Source: Trinickia symbiotica | GTDB lineage: Bacteria > Pseudomonadota > Gammaproteobacteria > Burkholderiales > Burkholderiaceae | Assembly: GCF_002934455.1 (NCBI RefSeq) | Contig: NZ_PTIR01000027.1 | Coordinates: 1-64,000, forward strand | DNA length: 64,000 nucleotides | Direction: 5' to 3' | In this document: positions 57,537-64,000 of the stretch, one piece after another | Numbering within the stretch: position 1 is the stretch's first letter | How the letters are laid out: the number at the start of each line of letters is the position of its first letter | Program-made: the position numbers and the translations under genes | Notes under the pieces: model-generated | The model's input: only the letters and a program-made list of their open reading frames with translations | What the model was told of the DNA's origin: nothing | The model's database searches: none

Positions 57537-58157
57537 GGCGATCAGCAACTTCTCTGGTTTCGTTAGCTGTACTGTTTGATGTGGCTAGTTCACTGTGAGT
57601 CGTTTCAGTGCCCTGCATCCTCACGCGATGCGATGACCGCACCATCGGTTTTGCCGCGGATTGTTGCCGTTCACTGACCGCTTGATTGTCAGAGATGAAC
57701 CCAATTTCTTAAAGTCTCGCCTGGTCTGATTTTGGGCCATCTAGTACGAGAATCTTGCCAGGCCGTCCGCTCATGACCCGCCCGGCGCGTATGCGCTGCG
57801 TCAACGCAAACCTGACTGATTACGCGTGGGTCATTTCTGGACGCTTTTGGGCCAATTGAGGTCGTACGGCGATACCAGATGGCACACGATGCTTAGAATC
57901 GCGGCGTATGTATTCAGGCTGCGCGTTAATCGCGATAGACACGATTCACGAAGGTTTGAAATCGAACCGGCAATGGTAGACGCCAAACGGCTTTTGCCTT
58001 TACGCTGCGCAACAACACGTATGTTCAATGTGCGAGCGGATTGACAAGCGAAGGCGAATGCATCCCATGTCAAGGCAATCGCGAACTCGCCACGAGGCAT
58101 TCCGAAGCGCATGCTCCATATCTACAGCCGCTTATTCATTCACTCGGCAACTGATGA
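57537..58157. other. 620-bp gap, probable efflux promoter region
   Basis: No convincing gene is seen. A 93-codon open frame on the minus strand (57831-58112) has no ribosome-binding site or family likeness. The region should hold the promoter of the efflux operon. It contains two direct copies of TTTTGGGCCA (57730 and 57845). Confidence 0.5.
57730..57854. repeat. TTTTGGGCCA motif pair
   Basis: Direct copies lie at 57730-57739 and 57845-57854; an inverted copy (TGGCCCAAAA) lies at 59786-59795 upstream of the GlxA-type gene. The second and third share the extended form GACG(C)TTTTGGGCCA. They could be binding sites of the AraC-type regulator between them. Confidence 0.4.
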
Positions 58158-58706
58158 CTATTGAGCCGCAATACGAAGTTCGCGGTACGCGCTCACCAGC
58201 GCGTCGAGGCTGAATGCGCGATTCAAGCCGCTCGGGTTCGGCAGAACCCACGCGTGCGCGCCGCCGAACCGGCTGGATTGCAAACCCCACTGGATATCCC
58301 GCTTGCCGGACATTTCGGCAAGCGCCATCTTGCCGAGAAAGGCGATAAACCGCGGCGCGTAGTGTTGAACCTTCAGCTTGAATTGCGCCGCGGCGGCCTG
58401 AATCTCCGCTCTCGACAACTCGTCCGCGCGTGCCGTCGCGCGCGAGACCGCCGTGGTCAGACCAAAGCCATGCTGCAGCAACTCACGGTCGTTCTCGGGG
58501 CGAAACTCCTCCGGCGTAAAACCAGCGCGATGGAGCACACGCCAGAAGCGGTTCCCTCTGCCATCGAAGTGACGCCCCGTGGCCGCCGCACGCATGCCCG
58601 GATTGATTCCACAAAACAATACCGACAAGCCGGGCACGATGATATCGGGAAGAAATGGCGCGGAATTGGCGTTTGCCGGTTGCGCCAGGGAATCGTCGCT
58701 ATGCAC
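58158..58706 (-). CDS. mug: G/U mismatch-specific DNA glycosylase
   Basis: This 182-residue enzyme removes uracil or thymine mispaired with G. VLFCGINPGMRAAATGRHFD near residue 30 carries the catalytic Asn of the GINPG motif, and the C-terminal AHAWVLPNPSGLNRAF is the second family motif. Length fits Mug. Its start overlaps the GlxA-type gene by 8 bp, so the two are co-transcribed. Confidence 0.93.
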   Translation of the reverse strand: MHSDDSLAQPANANSAPFLPDIIVPGLSVLFCGINPGMRAAATGRHFDGRGNRFWRVLHRAGFTPEEFRPENDRELLQHGFGLTTAVSRATARADELSRAEIQAAAAQFKLKVQHYAPRFIAFLGKMALAEMSGKRDIQWGLQSSRFGGAHAWVLPNPSGLNRAFSLDALVSAYRELRIAAQ

Positions 58707-59664
58707 TCGCCTCCCCGCGGAATCGCAGACGATATTGTTTTGGCGTGACGTTCAGGCGCCGCGAGAACGTCGTGCGCATATGCGTGGCGCTATGGAAGCC
58801 GCATTTGAATGCGACCGTCTTGAGCGGCGCATCCGTGTCCTCCAAGAGTTTCCTCGCCGTGTCGACGCGAACCTGCTCGACGAAAACGGAGGGCGTCACC
58901 TTGGCATTTTTGGCGAATATGCGCGATAAGGTGCGCCGACTCACAGCAGCCGCGCTTGCCAGCGCCTCGATCGAAAGCGTCTCGGTAATATGCTCGCTCA
59001 CGTAGCGATACACCTTGCTGAGTATTGGATCTCCGTCCTTGCCGGCGCCAAGATACGGACTGTACTGAGACTGCCCGCCTTCGCGCTGGATATACACCAC
59101 CAGCCGCTTCGCCACTCGCACCGCCAGTTCGTGTCCCCAGTCTTCCGCAACGAGCGCCAGGCAGAGATCGATGCCAGCGGTCACGCCTGCCGATGTGAAC
59201 AGCCGCCCGTCGCGAACGAAAATGCGGTCCGGCTGCACGTTGGCGTGCGGGAATTCATTGGACAGCCGGCCGGCATCCGACCAGTGGGTCGTCACTTCCT
59301 TGCCGTCGAGCAGCCCCGCACGTGCGAGCACGAATGCGCCGTTGCACACCGAACCAAAGCGGCTCGCGCTGCGCGCCTGGTTTTGCAGCCAGGCCAGAAA
59401 CTCGTTCGACGGATGGACGTCGGGCAACTGCGGGCCGCCGGCTACGAGCAGCAGGTCCCATTGCACGTCGCTGTCGGCATAGCCACGCGAGACCGCCAGT
59501 TGCATGCCGTTCGAGCAGGTCACGGCGCCCGCCTCGCGACCGACGAGCGTCACCTCGTAGCGTTGATGCTCCGAGAGGAAAGCATTCGCTTCGGCGAACA
59601 CATCGAGTGGGCCTGCAACGTCTAGCGCCTGCACACCATCGAATACAACAATGGCGACTTTCAT
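58699..59664 (-). CDS. GlxA-family AraC-type transcriptional regulator
   Basis: This 321-residue protein has an N-terminal DJ-1/PfpI domain (residues about 1-180; VAIVVFDGVQALDVAGPLDV, SVCNGAFVLARAGLLDG with the nucleophile-position Cys) and a C-terminal AraC HTH (TLSIEALASAAAVSRRTLSR, TVAFKCGFHSATHMRTTFSR). It is the typical GlxA layout. Its target is unknown; TTTTGGGCCA motifs lie on both sides. Confidence 0.92.
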   Translation of the reverse strand: MKVAIVVFDGVQALDVAGPLDVFAEANAFLSEHQRYEVTLVGREAGAVTCSNGMQLAVSRGYADSDVQWDLLLVAGGPQLPDVHPSNEFLAWLQNQARSASRFGSVCNGAFVLARAGLLDGKEVTTHWSDAGRLSNEFPHANVQPDRIFVRDGRLFTSAGVTAGIDLCLALVAEDWGHELAVRVAKRLVVYIQREGGQSQYSPYLGAGKDGDPILSKVYRYVSEHITETLSIEALASAAAVSRRTLSRIFAKNAKVTPSVFVEQVRVDTARKLLEDTDAPLKTVAFKCGFHSATHMRTTFSRRLNVTPKQYRLRFRGEASA

Positions 59665-59975
59665 GCCGTGACCTTCAGAGGTGGTGTCCCAACCGGGACC
59701 GTGGCGCAGCTTAACGCATCGTCGTTAGCGGATGCAGTCTGTCCCCGGAAAAAGTAATTTGCGCCCGTGTAACAAATCGGCAGTGTGGCCCAAAACGTCG
59801 ACTAGTTGGCAGGCGGCGGCACCACGCGCGCATTTCGCCCGCTGCCCCGCACAACTAGACTGTGTTCACGACTGCGGCTGGGCAAACAACCCGGGCGGAC
59901 CGGAAGGCGTTATCGCCATCACTGCACGTGTTGCGCGCGACGTTGGACCGCACACCGACCGAAGGCAGATTGATC
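59665..59975. other. 311-bp gap between GlxA-type gene and sucA remnant
   Basis: This region should hold the promoter of the minus-strand GlxA-type gene. The inverted TTTTGGGCCA copy is at 59786-59795. I see no gene. Confidence 0.4.
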
Positions 59976-61339
59976 ATGTTGAAAGAAGGTCAGAGCTCTT
60001 TCCTTTTCGGGGGCAACGCCCCTTACGTCGAAGAGCAATATGAAACTTACCTGGCTGACCCGAATGCGGTCACCACTGAATGGCGGGCGTGGTTCGATGC
60101 ACTGCGCGAAACGCCCGCTATCGATGGCAGCGATCGCGACGACGAGCCGCACGCTCCCGTCATTTCCAGCTTTGTCGAGCTTGCGGCGGCAGAAGGCTCG
60201 CTCGAAGGCGCCGAAGCGCTGATTCCGATGCTCGACGAAGTCGTCCGCTACGGGGCTTCGAAAAAGCTGCGCGCGGTGGTGATGGGCATGGCGCCGCGCG
60301 ACACGCGTTCGTCGTTCTACACCTCGGACGTCGCGAAGATGATCGAGGCGCCCGTCCTGCATGTGAATGGCGACGACCCTGAAGCCGTGGCGATGGCGGT
60401 GCGCCTTGCCCTCGACTATCGCACCGCGTTCAAGCGCAGCGTGGTCATCGATCTCGTGTGCTTCCGCAAATACGGGCACCAGGAACAGGACACGCCGTGA
60501 CGAACTCCATCCTCTCCGAAGCGGCGGTGCTCGCATTCGAGTACGGCTACACGACGGTGAACCGCGACGCGCTGGTGATCTGGGAAGCGCAATTCGGTGA
60601 CTTCGCGAACGGCGCGCAGGTGGTAATCGACCAGTTCATCGCGGCGGCGGCCGCCAAATGGGGGCAATGCAGCGGCCTGACGCTCTTCCTTCCTCACGGG
60701 CAGGAAGGCGCGGGACCCAAGCATGCATCGGCTAGACTCGAACGTTATCTGCAGCTGAGCGCGCAGGACAACATGCGCGTCGTCCAGCCGACCACGCCCG
60801 CGCAGCTGTTCCATGTGCTGCGCAGGCAGGCGCTCGCCTCCGATCGCCGCCCACTTGTCGTCATGACGCCCAAGTCCCTGTTGCGGCACCCCGAAGCGGT
60901 CAGCACGTTCGACGAATTGGGCGAGGGCGCATTCCGCGAAATTTTGCCGGATGCGCTGCTCGAGGCGTCGCGGGCATCCAGCGTCGAGCGCGTCATCGTG
61001 GCCACGGGCAAGGTGTACTTCGAATTGCTCGAGCATCGCCGCGTGGACGCGACCGACACGCCGATCATCCGCGTCGAACAGCTGTACCCGTTTCCCGCAC
61101 AACAGTTGGCCGCCGAACTCGCGCGCTATCCCAACCTGAAAACCATCGTCTGGTGCCAGGAGGAGTCGCGCAACCAGGGCGCATGGAGCTTCGTCGAACC
61201 GCAGTTGCGCGAGCTCCCGCCAACGGGCGCGAAGCTCGCCTACGCCGGTCCTGACGCGGGTGCATCGACCGCGCCGGGCTACCATTCGGCGCACGTCGCA
61301 CGGCAATCCGCGCTGGTCGAGCAGGCGTTCACGGGGTAA
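59976..61339 (+). pseudogene. sucA: 2-oxoglutarate dehydrogenase E1 remnant with several deletions
   Basis: The intact family protein has about 950 residues. Here an N-terminal piece ([20 protein letters not shown] to about residue 75) is joined to [20 protein letters not shown], then directly to [20 protein letters not shown] and on to [11 protein letters not shown], a stop. Reading resumes in another frame at TNSILSEAAVLAFEYGYTTV and runs to the normal C-terminus near 61339. The thiamine-diphosphate core is lost. At least three segments are missing. Divergence from the housekeeping SucA suggests it was a second paralogue. Confidence 0.88.
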
Positions 61340-61345
61340 CGGCGC

Positions 61346-61922
61346 ATGCGTATCGCGATGATGCTCTATGCGGGGTTTCAAATGCTCGAGGTAAGCGGCC
61401 CGATGGATGTGTTTCATGCAGCGAATCGCCTGTATGGCAGCGTTTTATGAACCGCACCTCGTCGGGACTTCGCCGGGGCCCGTGCTGTCTTCCAATGGCA
61501 CGGCGGTGGGCACCACAGAATGCCTGTTCGAAACGCGCACGCCATTCGACGTCGTCGTGGTGCCCGGATCTGCCGTGCTCAGTTCGTCGCGTGAGCATCG
61601 CGAACTCGTCACGTGGCTCGGCGATGCCGGGCCCGGCACCCAAAGGTTGGCCTGCATTTCCAATGGCGCGTTTCTGCTGGCGCGCGCGGGCGTTGCCGAT
61701 CGCCGCTGGCTGACCACGCATTGGCGCGACGCCCACCGCCTCGCGGTCGAACATCCTCGCGTGCATGTCATGTCCAATCCCGGCTGCCTGAAGGATGGCA
61801 ACCTCTATTCATCGGGCGGCGCAAGCGCCGGCATTCATCTGGCGCTATCGATCGTGCGGGAAGACCTTGGAGAAAGCGCGGCCGGAACCATCGCCAGAAC
61901 GCTGTTGATGCAGCCGCATTGA
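61346..61922 (+). pseudogene. GlxA-type regulator, frameshifted and lacking the HTH
   Basis: The start MRIAMMLYAGFQMLEVSGPM leads a DJ-1/PfpI domain, but a stop follows at NRLYGSVL. The domain continues in another frame (FYEPHLVGTSPGPVLSSNGT, ISNGAFLLARAGVADRRWLT) to a stop at 61922. One extra T in a TTTT run near 61440 explains the shift. The AraC HTH expected after this domain is absent. The usual Cys is Ser (ISNGA). Confidence 0.82.
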
Positions 61923-61950
61923 TGCACGGCGAACGCGCGCAAGGAACACC

Positions 61951-62250
61951 ATGATAGACGCGAACCGGATTCACAAGGCACTCGCCAATCCACTGCGGCG
62001 CGAGATCCTCGCGTGGCTGAAGGTCCCCGCCGATGCCTTTCCAGAGGGCCCTGTCGATCTGGGCCGCGGCGTGCCCGCACACGCCATTCAGGCGCGCAGC
62101 GGACTCTCGCAGTCCACCGTATCGGCACACCTTGCCGTTCTGGTCGAAGCGGGACTACTCGTTTCGGCGCGAGTCGGACAATGGATGTTTCTTTCACGCA
62201 ACGAGGAAGTGATACGGACCTTTGCCGAACACATTCGCCTGCATTTATAG
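61951..62250 (+). CDS. ArsR-family winged-helix regulator
   Basis: This 99-residue protein starts MIDANRIHKALANPLRREIL and contains the recognition region HAIQARSGLSQSTVSAHLAV. It has no cysteine pair for metal sensing, so it probably responds to something other than metal or to redox through other means. It lies 28 bp after the GlxA-type remnant. Confidence 0.87.
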   Translation: MIDANRIHKALANPLRREILAWLKVPADAFPEGPVDLGRGVPAHAIQARSGLSQSTVSAHLAVLVEAGLLVSARVGQWMFLSRNEEVIRTFAEHIRLHL

Positions 62251-62666
62251 GAGAGTCTGGCGTGACGCGAGTTTGCGCTGCGGTTGCGTGCGAGGCAGAT
62301 CTACGGATTACCTGCGCGAGGCAGTGCCCAAAGCGCTTGCCGCGGATGCGCAAGCACTCTGCCGGGGCGCCAGACCTCCTTAGCCCGCGTTGCCCTTATG
62401 ATCGCGCGCAGCCACACGCTGCGACGAGCGTTGTGACGCAGTCGCACGCGCAAAGGAAGTTTCCGCGGGTGAATGAGACGGGCCGGCGCCGCGATGCAGA
62501 GCCCAACCGCCTTTTGCGCACGACGCGATACACCGTGCAAAGAAGTGATGCGACTCGCAAGCGATAGTCGACGCCGATCTTCACAGCTATATTGGTTCAG
62601 CAGGGATTGGATCCGTGAAGTGCGGAAAGTGGGATCGACCCACGCTTTATTCAGGAGAATCGAAGC
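62251..62666. other. 416-bp gap with a possible coding remnant
   Basis: A short open stretch at about 62306-62383 reads DYLREAVPKALAADAQALCR and stops. It has the look of a protein end but no start or family could be assigned. The rest shows nothing. Confidence 0.3.
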
Positions 62667-63089
62667 ATGACTGACAAACCGCTTACGCTGGGCATCGATC
62701 ATGTCGGGCTGACTGTGCGCGACCTGAATCTCACGCGTGACTTCTTCGTGGATTGCCTCGGCTGGAAACAGGTTGGGGAAAGACCCAGTTACCCGGCTGC
62801 GTTCGTTTCGGACGGACACGTCATGTTGACCCTCTGGCAAGTGACCGACCCGAGCCGCCTGGTCGAGTTCGATCGCAAAACCCATGTGGGCCTGCATCAT
62901 CTTGCCTTGCGCGTAGGCAGCGAAGCAGCGCTCAACGACGTCTTTTCGCGCGTGTCCGCTTGGCCCGGCGTGCAAATTGAATTTGCGCCCGAAAACCTCG
63001 GCCCGGGTCCGAAGCGCCACACCATGGTGTACGAGCCGGGCGGAATCAGGCTCGAGTTCGACCACGATCCGCGCTCGCAGGCCTCCTGA
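62667..63089 (+). CDS. VOC-family (glyoxalase/dioxygenase-like) protein
   Basis: This 140-residue protein starts MTDKPLTLGIDHVGLTVRDL. Metal-ligand positions of the VOC fold are visible: His in IDHVGLTV, His in GLHHLALRV and Glu in GIRLEFDHD. It could be a lyase, an isomerase or a resistance protein; the substrate is unknown. AGGAG lies 10 bases upstream of the ATG. Confidence 0.87.
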   Translation: MTDKPLTLGIDHVGLTVRDLNLTRDFFVDCLGWKQVGERPSYPAAFVSDGHVMLTLWQVTDPSRLVEFDRKTHVGLHHLALRVGSEAALNDVFSRVSAWPGVQIEFAPENLGPGPKRHTMVYEPGGIRLEFDHDPRSQAS

Positions 63090-63350
63090 GCCTCGCAGTG
63101 ATCCGCGTGTGAGCACTCACGCTGTCAGGCCGGACCGCTTTCGCCAGCTATCCGAAGCGAAATAGGCGTCATTCGCATGACTTTCTTTCGCTGCGCACCG
63201 TCAGCGCCCAACCTGCTCCCATTTGTTCCTGCGACTCACAACTGTTTGTCCGCGTCCTGTATTCAAACCGGGGGCATGGATGCGTAAATTGGTCGCCATC
63301 GGAGCAGCAAGCCCGATAAAAAACAGAGTGCAACTTACTTCGAGGTTCAT

Positions 63351-64000
63351 ATGAGTCAAGCCCCCAAAGTCATCGTGATCACCGGCGCATCGCAAGGCAT
63401 CGGCGCCGAAGCCGCCAAGGCATTCCGCGCACTCGGCCACAAGGTGGTTGCGACGTCGCGCAACATCAAACAGACTGACGATAGCGATCTCATCGCAGTG
63501 GCCGGCGATATCGCCGATGCCGCCACGGCTCGCCGTGTCATCGAAACGGCCGTCTCGCGCTTTGGCCGCGTCGATACGCTCATCAACAACGCGGGCATTT
63601 TCATTGCGAAGCCGTTCACGCAATACACCGCGGAAGACTACGCGGCGATCAAGGGCACCAACATCGACGGTTTCTTCCATATTACGCAGCTCGCGATTGC
63701 GGAGATGGAAAAGCACGAGAGCGGCCACGTCCTCACGATCACGACGACGCTCGTCGATCACGCAATCGACGGCGTCCCGTCGGTGCTGGCCTCGCTGAGC
63801 AAGGGCGGTCTCGCCGCCGCCACGCGCTCGCTGGCGATCGAATATGCGAAGCGCGGCATTCGCGCCAACGCGGTATCGCCTGGCATCATCAAGTCGCCGA
63901 TGCACGCGCCCGAAACCCACGCCGCACTCGGCGCACTGCACCCGATGGGACACATGGGCGAGATGAGCGACATCGTGAACGCCATCCTCTATCTCGACTC
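63351..64000 (+). CDS. SDR-family oxidoreductase (partial, runs off the window)
   Basis: The visible 216 residues start MSQAPKVIVITGASQGIGAE. The cofactor motif TGASQGIG and the structural NNAG motif are present, and GAGG lies six bases upstream. In the active-site region the sequence is GVPSVLASLSKGGLAAATRS: the Lys is kept but the position of the catalytic Tyr of YxxxK is Ala. The C-terminal end lies beyond the window. Confidence 0.88.
   Translation, partial: MSQAPKVIVITGASQGIGAEAAKAFRALGHKVVATSRNIKQTDDSDLIAVAGDIADAATARRVIETAVSRFGRVDTLINNAGIFIAKPFTQYTAEDYAAIKGTNIDGFFHITQLAIAEMEKHESGHVLTITTTLVDHAIDGVPSVLASLSKGGLAAATRSLAIEYAKRGIRANAVSPGIIKSPMHAPETHAALGALHPMGHMGEMSDIVNAILYLD

Noticed and set aside
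57831-58112. 93-codon minus-strand frame upstream of the efflux operon
   Set aside because: No ribosome-binding site or family likeness; it overlaps a probable promoter region.
59976-60500. A genuine short E1-like enzyme
   Set aside because: The pieces match separate parts of SucA with the cofactor core missing and the frame broken, so a remnant explains it better.

Overview
The window looks like chromosomal DNA from a GC-rich betaproteobacterium of the Burkholderiaceae (Paraburkholderia/Caballeronia/Trinickia-like). The grounds are the rpsF-priB-rpsR-rplI order, a 215-residue LexA, the aat-bpt-pyrD block, the rnr-rlmB pair, a NodI/NodJ-type ABC exporter, and protein-level resemblance throughout. 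Genus is an inference; no rRNA is present.

Layout. 0.1-1.7 kb: ribosomal operon rpsF-priB-rpsR-rplI (minus). 1.7-6.4 kb: a LysR regulator divergent from the glyoxylate-to-glycerate genes gcl-hyi-glxR, with a perfect dyad between them. 6.5-12.6 kb: an asparaginase, then the sulfate uptake operon sbp-cysT-cysW-cysA followed by a CysB-type regulator. 12.7-15.2 kb: lexA under two tandem LexA boxes, two poorly characterised genes, and a universal stress protein. 15.4-24.4 kb: ABC-2 exporter pair, tRNA-His, dusA, a PRC-barrel lipoprotein, an MFS carrier, a 3-hydroxyisobutyryl-CoA hydrolase and small proteins. 24.4-38.3 kb: tRNA-fMet, an OFA-family carrier with a 43-residue partner, a Nudix hydrolase, aat, bpt, pyrD, an amino-acid ABC binding protein and permease without an ATPase, GntR and Crp-like regulators, rpiA, rlmB and rnr.

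At tRNA-Leu (38.56 kb) the character changes. From 38.7 to about 62.4 kb intact genes alternate with broken ones. There are two type IV (AbiE-like) toxin-antitoxin loci in tandem; in both the toxin reading frame is broken by a one-base shift while the antitoxin frame is intact. Other remnants are a VOC-family tail, an ilvB head fused to a maiA tail, a frameshifted LysR gene, mmsA and sucA copies with internal deletions, and a frameshifted, HTH-less GlxA-type gene. Between them lie intact LysR/MFS pairs and an EmrAB-TolC-type tripartite efflux operon. No integrase, transposase or CRISPR array was seen. The stretch reads as a variable, decaying segment next to a tRNA gene, enriched in efflux carriers and regulators.

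I did not find a clearly new multi-gene system. The best leads are the paired AbiE-like loci with toxin-only lesions and dyads in front of both antitoxins, the unrecognised 176-residue protein beside them, the junction-scar pseudogenes, an HMA-like small protein without its metal-binding cysteines, and degenerate tRNA-Leu-derived repeats.
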